A DNA stretch of 64,000 bases from Actinomycetota bacterium (GTDB lineage Bacteria; Actinomycetota; Actinomycetes; S36-B12; CAIYMF01), in the NCBI GenBank assembly GCA_026393115.1, contig JAPLAU010000033.1:110938-174937 (forward strand), given 5' to 3'. Position 1 is the stretch's first letter. Every line of letters begins with the position of its first letter. Of the stretch, positions 33,169-41,076 are shown in pieces. Both the position numbers and the translations under genes were made by a program. The notes beneath the pieces are model-generated. The model did not search any database and was not told the origin of the DNA. It saw only the letters and a list, made by a program, of their open reading frames with translations.

Positions 33169-34554
33169 TCACCACCGGGGAAGCGATTTGCCCGGGTTCA
33201 AGATGCCTCGAGGATCGAACACGGCCTTCAGTTGAGCGTGAAGATCCGCTGCCACTGGGTCGAGTTCGCGCCCGAGGGCCGACCGCTTCAGTAGCCCGAT
33301 TCCGTGTTCACCAGTAATTGTCCCTCCGAGTCGGAGTGCAATGTCGAGAATGTCCTCGAAGGCGAGTTGCGCCCGAGCGGCAGCGTCGACATCTCCGCGC
33401 GGAGTCACGATCGTGGGGTGCAGGTTGCCGTCACCGGCATGTCCGAAGGTGGCGATGACGACATCACGCGCGAGGGCAACCTGTTCGATCGCGACGACCG
33501 CATCGGCAAGGCGTGTGCGCGGCACACAGATGTCATCAAGAAGCCAGTCCCCCATCGCCTCCAGGGCGGGAATGACCATGCGTCGCGCTCCGAGTAGGAG
33601 TTCGCCCTCCTGCGGATCCTCGGCACGATGAGCAACTGTTGCGCCCGCACGTTGGCACTCCTCAAGCACCCGATCAGCTTCAGCTACTCCTGCCGGTCCG
33701 GGCAGATCGCTCTGAACGACGAGCATTGCGACTGCGTCGGTTTCCAGACCCATCGGACGGTATGCCTCCACTGCCTCCAACGAGGTGCGGTCAACGAGTT
33801 CGAGGATGCTGGGCGACGTGACAGTCATAATGGCTTCGACGGCTCGTCCAGCGGCCGCAACGTCGTCGAAGATTGCGATGGCGGTGGTGGGCGGCGGCGG
33901 GAGTGGCCGCAAACGCAGTCGTGCCATCGTGACCACGCCGAGGGTGCCCTCACTTCCCACGATGAGCCCAGTCAGATCGTAGCCGGCAACGCCCTTGACA
34001 GTCTTGCGGCCCGGTCGCATCACACGACCGTCTGCCAGCACAACCTCAAGACCCAGTACTGCATCGCGGGTGACTCCGTACTTCACGCAGCACAGGCCGC
34101 CAGCGTTGGTGTTGACGTTGCCGCCAATGGAACAGAAGTCCTTGCTGGCGGGGTCCGGCGCGTACCACATTCCGTAGTCGGATACGTGGTCGCGCAGATC
34201 GGTATTGAAGATGCCAGGTTGAGTCTCGACGTAGCCATTGCCAACGTCGACGTTGAGTACGTCGCGCATGCGTTCGACGCAGAGAATCACGCTGCCGTCG
34301 GTAGCGTTAGAACCTCCCGAGAGTCCTGAGCCGGCGCCCCGTGGAACGACGGGTACTCGGTGCTCATACGCCGCGGCCAACACGGCCGAAACCTGCTCGG
34401 TGGTGCGGGGAAACACCACACCACACGGCTCCCCCACCGCACTACCAGTCGATCGATCAGCGCGGTAGGAGACCAATCGATCGGGGTCGGTAACGACGTC
34501 ACCCTCAGCAAGGGCCGCGCGGGCGGCGGCGAGAACCGAGTCTTCGGGAGTCAT
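33169..34554 (-). CDS. FAD-linked oxidase (GlcD/D-lactate dehydrogenase-like)
   Basis: A 461-aa flavoprotein of the VAO/PCMH family. The N-terminal FAD domain has VSAVLAAAYEHRVPVVPRGAGSGLSGGSNAT, ICSI-type FCSIGGNVNTNAGGLCCVKYGVTRDAVLGLEVVLADG and LTGLIVGSEGTLGVVT. The C-terminal oxidase domain has FGHAGDGNLHPTIV and GGTITGEHGIGLLKR. It resembles glycolate oxidase subunit GlcD or D-2-hydroxyacid dehydrogenases. No GlcE or GlcF genes are adjacent. The ATG at 34554 is used because the 48-residue upstream extension has no family counterpart. Confidence 0.91.
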   Translation of the reverse strand: MTPEDSVLAAARAALAEGDVVTDPDRLVSYRADRSTGSAVGEPCGVVFPRTTEQVSAVLAAAYEHRVPVVPRGAGSGLSGGSNATDGSVILCVERMRDVLNVDVGNGYVETQPGIFNTDLRDHVSDYGMWYAPDPASKDFCSIGGNVNTNAGGLCCVKYGVTRDAVLGLEVVLADGRVMRPGRKTVKGVAGYDLTGLIVGSEGTLGVVTMARLRLRPLPPPPTTAIAIFDDVAAAGRAVEAIMTVTSPSILELVDRTSLEAVEAYRPMGLETDAVAMLVVQSDLPGPAGVAEADRVLEECQRAGATVAHRAEDPQEGELLLGARRMVIPALEAMGDWLLDDICVPRTRLADAVVAIEQVALARDVVIATFGHAGDGNLHPTIVTPRGDVDAAARAQLAFEDILDIALRLGGTITGEHGIGLLKRSALGRELDPVAADLHAQLKAVFDPRGILNPGKSLPRW

Positions 34555-34604
34555 GGTGCGACGGTAGCGGAGCCTGAATTCACGCTGTACGGCAGAATAC
34601 CCAC

Positions 34605-35321
34605 ATGCGCATACGGGTGGTACAGACCAGCGAGGAATCGCGACGTTGGGGTTACGGTCTACTACTCGTGTCAATCCTCGGTAGTTACGTGCTGTCACTG
34701 TTCAGTAGCAATTCACAAGTGGTGTTTTCGGTCATCATCTTGTTTCAGTTGACCACCGTGTGGCTGGCACTGCGCGTGTCCGATTCGCACAGGTTGGCCC
34801 CCGTTGCTGGCGTGGCGCTCATCGTGCTCACCGTCTTCTTGGCGATCAGCGTGATCCTCGGCGAAAGCTCAGGGGCTCTCACGACGATCAACCAGTGGTG
34901 GTTTGTACTGTCAACGCTGCTGTATCTGGTGGCGCCGATCGTCATCGTGCGTCACGTTCTTCACCGCACTCAGGTTGACCTTGATTCGCTTCTCGGCGTG
35001 ATCAGTGCTTACCTGATGATCGGCATGTCGTTCGCGTTCGTCTATAAGCTCGTTGGAATCGTTCAGTCCGAGCCTTTCTTCGGAACTCACGGTGCCGGAT
35101 CACTAGCGCAGGACCTGTTCTTTAGTTTCACCTCGCTCACGACTGTGGGTTATGGCGACCTGGTTCCGGCCGGCAATCCGGGACAAACGCTGGCAGTTTT
35201 CGAGGCGATGTTGGGACAACTCTTCCTCGTCATCGTGGTCGCAAAGGTGGTTACCAACCTCACCGGTTCGTCAGCGAAATCGTCGGACGACTCACCCAAC
35301 AATCAGAAGGAATCTGAGTGA
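34605..35321 (+). CDS. Potassium-channel-like ion channel
   Basis: A 238-aa membrane protein with about five hydrophobic segments before the pore. The pore helix and filter are FSFTSLTTVGYGDLVPAG (residues about 173-190), with the K+ selectivity sequence TVGYGD. A last helix (FEAMLGQLFLVIVVAKVVTNL) and a short acidic/Ser-rich tail follow. No cyclic-nucleotide domain is present on the channel itself. A cNMP-binding domain is instead encoded by the next gene, which overlaps by GTGA. This suggests a channel plus regulatory partner. Confidence 0.88.
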   Translation: MRIRVVQTSEESRRWGYGLLLVSILGSYVLSLFSSNSQVVFSVIILFQLTTVWLALRVSDSHRLAPVAGVALIVLTVFLAISVILGESSGALTTINQWWFVLSTLLYLVAPIVIVRHVLHRTQVDLDSLLGVISAYLMIGMSFAFVYKLVGIVQSEPFFGTHGAGSLAQDLFFSFTSLTTVGYGDLVPAGNPGQTLAVFEAMLGQLFLVIVVAKVVTNLTGSSAKSSDDSPNNQKESE

Positions 35322-37642
35322 CCGTCTCTGACAGTGAGTATTTCGAGCCCTCCGACGATTCTCCCGACCCCGAACTGCTCGCCGGACTCGAAAACCGCAC
35401 CTCTGCCGGCGCTGGCGAACTCATTCGCTATTTGCGTCCCTATCTACGACCGGTTCGCAAGTTGATCACGGGTTCCATCATGTTTGGGTTGGTGGCACTG
35501 CTCGCGGCCGCGGCAATTCCCCTCGTCGTCGAGGACGCACTGCAACATGGCGTGGAGGCCCACGCATTGGGGACCCTGGCCCTTCTCATGCTCGTCGACA
35601 TCGCGATGTCGTGGGCTGGCCAACGGCTGTCCTACCGCGCAGCCGCGTCGATGGCTCGGCATCTCACCGCCGAGGTCTACGCTGCCACCCTCGAAAGTCC
35701 GATGATGCGACAGATCGGTCTTCGTCGGCCCAGTGTCATCAGCCGTCATACATCAGACATTGATCGCATCGAAGAAGCCGTCGATGTGACTCTCGACGAA
35801 GGGCTGCCGGGTGTTCTCAGGATCATTCTGAGTCTCGGGCTTCTCTACTACGTCGAGCCGCGGGCCGGCGTGATCATGATAATCGGAACGCTGCTCTTCT
35901 TGATCGTGTACTCGGTCATTGGTCGCGGCTTGTTGACTGTCGACAAGGCTCGCCTTGATGCCAGCAGCGACGTCGGAGCATTGGTCGACGAGTCCATCAC
36001 AGCGGCACGCAACGCTTCGGGAATGAACTTGCTTGACTGGATGCGCGAGCGACTCGCTGAGCGCATCGACCGTCTCCATCGCGCAACGATCGTTCAAAAG
36101 CGTCAGGCACGAAGGCTGGTGGTCGCCGCACGTACGGTCGGGCACATCGCCCTGTTTGGTGTCATCGTTGCCGCCCTCATCGGCGGCGAAAGCGAGGCGG
36201 GTGCGATTGCTGCTGCACTGTTGTACATCGACGCAGTGGTGCGCGGTCTCGAAGCGCTTCCACCGTGGTTGCGCGATGGTCGACTTGCAGTGACAAGCAA
36301 GCGTCGAATCGAACAAATCACCCGAGCGCTTCCGCGAGTCAATCGCGAGTCACCAAATCCTGAGGCACCCGAGCCCGGTCTGGCGATCCACGATATGGCG
36401 CTTGAGCCCGACAACCTCTTGACGCTCGGAACGCTACGGCTGCCGACCTCGGGAATTGTCGCTATCGTCCCTGACGCTGGAATGGCTCCCTCACGCCTGC
36501 TCGAAGTACTGGGTGGCGACGGTAACGCAGATGCAGGATGCGTCACGCTCGACGGAACTGATGTGCGACACCCGATGGTCAAGAGACGCGTCGTGCTGCT
36601 CACGCACGAAACCTTCTTGATGGATGCGACCGTTCGCGAACATCTGCGAGCGGCCGACCCCACGATTACAGCCGAAGGCGTCACAACCGCTTTGGCGAAG
36701 GCTGGCTTGAGTCATCTTGAGGACTTGCCGAATGGAGGTGTCGACGCCAGGCTGGGCACGCATGCCGAAACGCTCAGCGTGCACGAGCGTCAACGATTGC
36801 TGCTTGCGATGGCGATGACCAGCAACGCTGACATCGTAATGGTTGAGACGTTGGCGCTACTTGCAGATGTTGATGTCGCGCTGCCTCTGCTGGCGTCGAT
36901 CGCTGGACAGGAACAACGGCTGGTCATTGTCGCCACTCGTAGTCCAGATCTTGCAAGTAGAGCCGGGCACGTCATCGCATTGTTCCCCGACGAAATTCTG
37001 TGCGCGCCTCATTCCGAACTGATGGGCAATCCGAAGTACTCAGGAATCTGGGATCGGCAATCTGCGATGTCGGCTGACACGCGCATTCTCGAGTCGATAC
37101 CGGACGCGCAGCGAGACTCGATGCGGTCGAGGATTGCCACGGAACAGTTCCCTGCAGGTGAAACCCTGTTCCGCAGCGGTTCGCCGGCCGATCAGATCAT
37201 GTACATCATCACCGGTCGGGTGGCAGTACTTGCAACCGACGCAGACGGAATCGAACGCCGCGTGGCAGAAATCGGACCGGGCAACTTTTGCGGTGACATC
37301 GACAGGCCGGGAACACGCCACAGCAACACAGTCAGAGCGGTGCACGACACGCTCGTGCGCACACTCAGCGTCGAGGCGTGGTCGGCAGGAGTTATGGGCC
37401 TTCTGGATGCCGACCCTGTCGAACGGCGCGTTGTGACCGCGGTGCTGAGGTCGGCCAATGCCACCGACGATGCAATCATGGAGATGTTGCCTGACGTCGA
37501 GCCGGCCGCGGTCACCGACGCTATCGAGTCGCTGCTATCGCAATCCGCATTGCGTCGCAGCGGTGACGGTGTGCTTTCGATCAGCGCCAGGAGACGCTCA
37601 CTGGCCGGATCGGCGGCATTACTTGATCGACTTGTCGACTAG
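35318..37642 (+). CDS. ABC exporter-like protein with degenerate ATPase and cNMP-binding domain
   Basis: A 774-aa protein. Residues ~35-330 form an ABC exporter-type membrane domain (LIRYLRPYLRPVRKLITGSIMFGLVALLAAAAIPLVV; later RTVGHIALFGVIVAALIGG). Residues ~350-570 follow the ATPase fold but the Walker A site is VPDAGMAPSRLLE with no GKS/T. The signature is LSVHERQRLLLA instead of LSGGQ, and the Walker B end is VMVETL without the Asp. Residues ~590-690 are a cyclic nucleotide-binding domain (FPAGETLFRSGSPADQIMYIITGRVAVLATDADG). The last 75 residues look like a winged helix. The GTG start overlaps the K+-channel gene. It is probably not an active pump; perhaps a sensor or scaffold. Confidence 0.83.
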   Translation: MTVSDSEYFEPSDDSPDPELLAGLENRTSAGAGELIRYLRPYLRPVRKLITGSIMFGLVALLAAAAIPLVVEDALQHGVEAHALGTLALLMLVDIAMSWAGQRLSYRAAASMARHLTAEVYAATLESPMMRQIGLRRPSVISRHTSDIDRIEEAVDVTLDEGLPGVLRIILSLGLLYYVEPRAGVIMIIGTLLFLIVYSVIGRGLLTVDKARLDASSDVGALVDESITAARNASGMNLLDWMRERLAERIDRLHRATIVQKRQARRLVVAARTVGHIALFGVIVAALIGGESEAGAIAAALLYIDAVVRGLEALPPWLRDGRLAVTSKRRIEQITRALPRVNRESPNPEAPEPGLAIHDMALEPDNLLTLGTLRLPTSGIVAIVPDAGMAPSRLLEVLGGDGNADAGCVTLDGTDVRHPMVKRRVVLLTHETFLMDATVREHLRAADPTITAEGVTTALAKAGLSHLEDLPNGGVDARLGTHAETLSVHERQRLLLAMAMTSNADIVMVETLALLADVDVALPLLASIAGQEQRLVIVATRSPDLASRAGHVIALFPDEILCAPHSELMGNPKYSGIWDRQSAMSADTRILESIPDAQRDSMRSRIATEQFPAGETLFRSGSPADQIMYIITGRVAVLATDADGIERRVAEIGPGNFCGDIDRPGTRHSNTVRAVHDTLVRTLSVEAWSAGVMGLLDADPVERRVVTAVLRSANATDDAIMEMLPDVEPAAVTDAIESLLSQSALRRSGDGVLSISARRRSLAGSAALLDRLVD

Positions 37643-37667
37643 ATGGACTAGATCGACTAGACGATTA
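37637..37667. repeat. 9-bp tandem repeat carrying stop codons at convergent gene ends
   Basis: Units GACTAGATG, GACTAGATC, GACTAGACG (37637-37663) are followed by ATTAG. The unit is three codons long, so the ABC-like gene meets TAG three times in frame (first at 37640-37642). CTAG is self-complementary and gives TAG on the other strand. The ParA-like gene stops in the degenerate last part (TTA, 37665-37667). Confidence 0.85.
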
Positions 37668-38429
37668 GTTGTGGATGCGCTCGACGATCTTGCGAATCTC
37701 GGCCGACCACGGGTGGTCGGGGTCGGACAGCGAAAACAGGTCGCCTGACGCGTTTTGTACGACCTCCTCGGAAAGCGGCAGCATGGCTGCCGTCTCAGCT
37801 CCGTAGGCAGCGTCCATCTGCGAGCGAAGATCGTCAAGGTCGACGCCGGAGGGCACCTTGTTGAGTACCAGCAACAGGTTGGGAACATCAAGGCGTCGGG
37901 CTACATCGACGGTGACCGCGGTGCCTTGGAAGTCCTGCTTATCGGGGCGCAGGATGAGCAGCAAGATGTCGCTGATGGTGATTGACAGCAGAGTCTCTTC
38001 GTTCAAGCCCGGGTGGGTATCGATCAGCAGGTAGTCAAGCGACAGGTCCTTGGCGAGATCGCGGAATCCGTCGTTGAGCGTGCCGACGTCGTAGCCCTCG
38101 CGCAGCACGCGAGCGATGTCGCTGGCCTTGATGCTCGAAGGCACTAGGAACAACTGTCCGCCCTCGGCAACGGTGGTGAGGCGCGCGACCCGGTCGGTGA
38201 CGTCGTGAGCCGCCGACGCAATGGAAGCCTTGCCCCAGAGATAGTCATTGAGTGTGGGATCGACGGCGTCCTCGAACCCGAACAGCACGTGAACACCCGG
38301 GCTCTGGATGTCGGTGTCGACAATCGCTACGCGGGCACCGCCGGCGGCAAGTTGGGCTCCAACGTTGGCAGTGGTGTTGCTCTTGCCTGTTCCGCCGCGG
38401 AATGAGTGCACGGAGATCACGGTGGTCAT
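37665..38429 (-). CDS. ParA/MinD-family P-loop ATPase
   Basis: A 254-aa SIMIBI ATPase. It starts MTTVISVHSFRGGTGKSNTTANVG, a deviant Walker A where the signature lysine before GGTGKS is Arg. Then come RVAIVDTDIQSPGVHVLFG (switch Asp), DYLLIDTHPGLNEETLLSI (Walker B/switch II) and LLLVLNKVPSGVD. No amphipathic MinD tail is obvious. It resembles MinD/CpaE-like proteins more than plasmid ParA, and no ParB gene or parS is near. It is the last of three leftward genes after the decarboxylase-like and unknown genes (15-bp gap). Confidence 0.87.
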   Translation of the reverse strand: MTTVISVHSFRGGTGKSNTTANVGAQLAAGGARVAIVDTDIQSPGVHVLFGFEDAVDPTLNDYLWGKASIASAAHDVTDRVARLTTVAEGGQLFLVPSSIKASDIARVLREGYDVGTLNDGFRDLAKDLSLDYLLIDTHPGLNEETLLSITISDILLLILRPDKQDFQGTAVTVDVARRLDVPNLLLVLNKVPSGVDLDDLRSQMDAAYGAETAAMLPLSEEVVQNASGDLFSLSDPDHPWSAEIRKIVERIHN

Positions 38430-38443
38430 GGGGGGTCCTTTGC

Positions 38444-38956
38444 TCAGCGACGGAACTTGGAAAAGAACTTCTGAAGGCCTGACGGTTCAGCGTAGTGGCT
38501 GTCAAGCGTTCCCTCACCCAGACCCTCAAATGCGGTCTGAACGTCGGGATTATCAGCCCCGAGCGCTTCGCGGAATCGGGGACTAGCACTCGCAACGATG
38601 CGATGGCGAGTAAGGAGCATCAGCAGGGCTTGGGCACGTAAGTGGGCGCTCGCAGGAACGAGTGGTCCCCAGACCTGCGCCGTGCGTTCAAGTGCTTTGC
38701 CGTTGACCTCGTCGGTGGGTCGACGCGCCAGTCCGTAGGAACTGATGTCATGGAGGGCATCGCCGGTAGGGGTGGGCAGGTCAAGGGCCGTGCTGTCGAG
38801 CAACGACGTGAGGTCGACCGGGACGTCACCTGGTAGCGCGGTAAGTACGGTGGCGTCACGCACGTCACGGGTACGAGCAGCTTCTTGCTCAATGAGAAAC
38901 ACCAGTGCTTGCGCGCGCTGTGGAGATGAGCCTGGCGTCGGCAGTTCAAATGACAC
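38444..38956 (-). CDS. Unknown 170-aa protein, ParA-linked
   Basis: Starts MSFELPTPGSSPQRAQALVFLIEQEAARTRDVRDATVLTALP and continues with DLTSLLDSTALDLPTPTGDALHDISSYGLARRPTDEVNGKALERTAQVWGPLVPASAHLRAQALLMLLTRHRIVASASPRFREAL. It ends with a basic Phe-rich tail (GLQKFFSKFRR). It is helical by composition, with no membrane segment or signal. I do not recognise the family. It sits 15 bp upstream of the ParA-like gene and 79 bp downstream of the decarboxylase-like gene, so a shared operon is likely. The basic/aromatic C-terminus could be a membrane- or partner-binding helix. Confidence 0.7.
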   Translation of the reverse strand: MSFELPTPGSSPQRAQALVFLIEQEAARTRDVRDATVLTALPGDVPVDLTSLLDSTALDLPTPTGDALHDISSYGLARRPTDEVNGKALERTAQVWGPLVPASAHLRAQALLMLLTRHRIVASASPRFREALGADNPDVQTAFEGLGEGTLDSHYAEPSGLQKFFSKFRR

Positions 38957-39035
38957 CTACATACCTCCACTAGCGGTTCGGATGCCTCACTCTAGGGCAT
39001 GGTCGATGAACGGGTCGGCATGCCGTACCGACCGG

Positions 39036-40025
39036 TCACAGGTCGGTCAGAAGGTCAGACGGACGGCGGCCGGTACGAGCGTTCTTTGGCGCCAGACGCA
39101 TACGCCAGCGAGTGGTTCCCCCGAGGCCAGCGACTCCGCCCGCCAGTTCCTCCACAAATCCGCGGTCGGCGAGCCATTCGAGTCTGCGGACGGCCTCCTC
39201 CGGGCTGATGGATAGCGATCCGGCCACCTCCTCTGCAGAGCGCGGCCCACGCCGGAGGAGAACTCTCTGCACCATTCGCAGCGAATGTGGAGTCTCGAGT
39301 AGATCGACCATTCCTCGGTCCGGCAGCGCGACGATGATCTCGTGAGAGACGCCGACGGAGACCACGGCATCGGTGACGTGAAGTTCATAGTTGTGACCGC
39401 CGGTGCTCTGGTCACTAGATAAGCCATGCAGGTGAAGCCCAGGAATGATGTCTCCGCCGGAGATGTCGGGGAATCGAAACCCGATGAAGACACCCTCAAA
39501 CGGCGCAAGTTCCCAGCGCACCTCATCAGTGAGTACCACCTCGGAGTAGGGGCGGTACGGGCGCTCCTGCGGCCGAACACTGCGCAGTAGTACTCGCTGG
39601 AAGGTCCCTTCGACCCGCACGGCAACGACGGCACCGGCGTCATCGACGAGTGCCTCAATCTGCGAAGCCAAATTCTCCAGACTGCAGTCACGCACCCTGC
39701 TGGTGCTGGGATTGTGCAACGTGCTGACGATGGCAAACGGTATGGGTGCTTCGGGTGCAACGATGTGTGCCACGCCTCGGAAGTCGATTTGCCAAGGGAC
39801 ACCGTCAACGATGACAAGTTCGCCATCCAGGCGATCGAGGGTTCCAAGACCGTGATCGCCGCCTTCGAGGGCTTCCCCCATCGTTGATACACCGTCGTAC
39901 CCACCGTCGAGAAGCACGTGCGCAAGCTGCAACTGGTAGATGGCGTCGTCAGCCATTGAATCGAAATCGGCGAGCGATTCGCGACGTAAGGTGGCGGCGG
40001 CTACCAAGGGCGCGTCGAGTGACAT
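39036..40025 (-). CDS. Acetolactate decarboxylase-like protein with C-terminal winged helix
   Basis: A 329-aa protein. Residues ~20-235 match alpha-acetolactate decarboxylase: IYQLQLAHVLLDGGYDG, GDHGLGTLDRLDGELVIVDGVPWQID, RPYRPYSEVV and the zinc site GLHLHGLSSDQSTGGHNYELHV with the three His ligands. The enzyme normally makes acetoin and is about 240-260 aa. Here the last ~85 residues form an extra winged-helix-like domain (HSLRMVQRVLLRRGPRSAEEVAGSLSISPEEAVRRLEWLADRGFVEEL). The ATG at 40025 is chosen because the upstream extension is low-complexity basic. No acetolactate synthase is nearby, so the catalytic domain may serve as a ligand sensor. Confidence 0.82.
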   Translation of the reverse strand: MSLDAPLVAAATLRRESLADFDSMADDAIYQLQLAHVLLDGGYDGVSTMGEALEGGDHGLGTLDRLDGELVIVDGVPWQIDFRGVAHIVAPEAPIPFAIVSTLHNPSTSRVRDCSLENLASQIEALVDDAGAVVAVRVEGTFQRVLLRSVRPQERPYRPYSEVVLTDEVRWELAPFEGVFIGFRFPDISGGDIIPGLHLHGLSSDQSTGGHNYELHVTDAVVSVGVSHEIIVALPDRGMVDLLETPHSLRMVQRVLLRRGPRSAEEVAGSLSISPEEAVRRLEWLADRGFVEELAGGVAGLGGTTRWRMRLAPKNARTGRRPSDLLTDL

Positions 40026-40083
40026 ATTCGGCAGGATAGTCCTGACGCCATTGTCATTGGCGTTCGCCCGCGGGCGGCGCTGT

Positions 40084-40980
40084 TTAGGCGCAGGTGCCGC
40101 GGACGGCCGACCAGTGTGCGGAGTTCGACGCACACGACCGGAGTCTGTGCCGCGAACTGCCGACTGGCGAACGGATGGCGCTCAGTAGGTCGCGAATCGC
40201 ACGCTCAATAAGTGCGGGCCGATAGTGCTGCACTTCGTGCGCAGATCCTGGCGCAATGAGGTGCACTGAATTAGAACTGAGGTGCGACATCGATACTTGG
40301 TGGCTCATCCAATTGGCAGTGTTGTCGATTCCAGCAGTGATGACGATGAGCGGGCGACCATTGAGGTGGGGACGTCCGCCGAGCAGTTCACTGGTGCGCT
40401 GCATGTCGATGATCGCCCGGTTGGCACCCTTATCAGGCTCAGGCCATCGATAGCCATCGGATTGGCCTTGTCCCGCCCATGCCGAATCGACCAAGAGCAC
40501 GCCCGCCGTGCGCACCATGTACCGCATCGCGAACGCGCGCGCCACCAACCCTCCGTATGAATGCCCGACGAGCAGGTACGGCCCGGTTTCGCCTGCTGCG
40601 CGCAAGAGTGCGTCGAGTTCGTGCGCGTGCTGAAGCGGGGTGAGAGTAACCTGCGATCCACGACGCGGGCTACGCCCGAGGCCGGGCCGGTCGTAGCGGC
40701 AAACACGTGTAGCCCCGGCGATACGCGGAGTGACATCGAGCCAACCTGACTTCGGATTGGAACTGCTGGAATCAAGGCCAGCGATGAGAACCACCGTTGC
40801 GCCAGACTTCGACCCCCGGCACTGCAGGAATTGCTGCACCCCAGCGGCCCAGATCACCCGACTGACGGTGGCAGAGGTGGGCTGAACGGCTTCGGGACGC
40901 AACGGCACTGCCGTCGCAGGCGTCATGGCCGCGAGGCACACCAGTGCAGCGGTCGTCAGGCCGACAGTAAGTCTGCGCAT
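40084..40980 (-). CDS. Secreted alpha/beta hydrolase
   Basis: A 298-aa protein with a Sec signal peptide (MRRLTVGLTTAALVCLAAMTPATA). The mature hydrolase has VVLIAGLDSSSSNPKSGWLDV, CRYDRPGLGRSPRR, the nucleophile elbow LLVGHSYGGLVARAFA, DSAWAGQGQSDGYRW and a late His in IAPGSAHEVQHY. Five cysteines are present. Two of them, CRGS and VCRYD, flank the first strands and could form a disulfide. Substrate unknown. The ATG at 40980 is preferred over an extension to 41025. Divergent from the glycosidase-like gene by 96 bp. Confidence 0.87.
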   Translation of the reverse strand: MRRLTVGLTTAALVCLAAMTPATAVPLRPEAVQPTSATVSRVIWAAGVQQFLQCRGSKSGATVVLIAGLDSSSSNPKSGWLDVTPRIAGATRVCRYDRPGLGRSPRRGSQVTLTPLQHAHELDALLRAAGETGPYLLVGHSYGGLVARAFAMRYMVRTAGVLLVDSAWAGQGQSDGYRWPEPDKGANRAIIDMQRTSELLGGRPHLNGRPLIVITAGIDNTANWMSHQVSMSHLSSNSVHLIAPGSAHEVQHYRPALIERAIRDLLSAIRSPVGSSRHRLRSCASNSAHWSAVRGTCA

Positions 40981-41076
40981 TTCCCCAGTATCGGTGACGG
41001 TGTCGCCTTGGCGAACATTCGGCACTCCCGGGTTACTCTTGATCCAGACATTTCACCCCTGAGGATGGAGAAAGTG

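Noticed and set aside
35318..37642. Possible NHLM-type exporter for the RiPP precursor
   Set aside because: It lacks a C39 peptidase domain and working ATPase motifs, its cNMP domain is C-terminal, and it lies 33 kb away in an unrelated locus.
37665..38429. Plasmid or chromosome partition locus
   Set aside because: Only a ParA/MinD-like ATPase is present; no ParB gene or parS-like palindromes were seen nearby.
39036..40025. Acetoin biosynthesis operon
   Set aside because: No acetolactate synthase or AlsR-type regulator nearby and the protein has an extra winged-helix tail, so a plain metabolic role is not supported.
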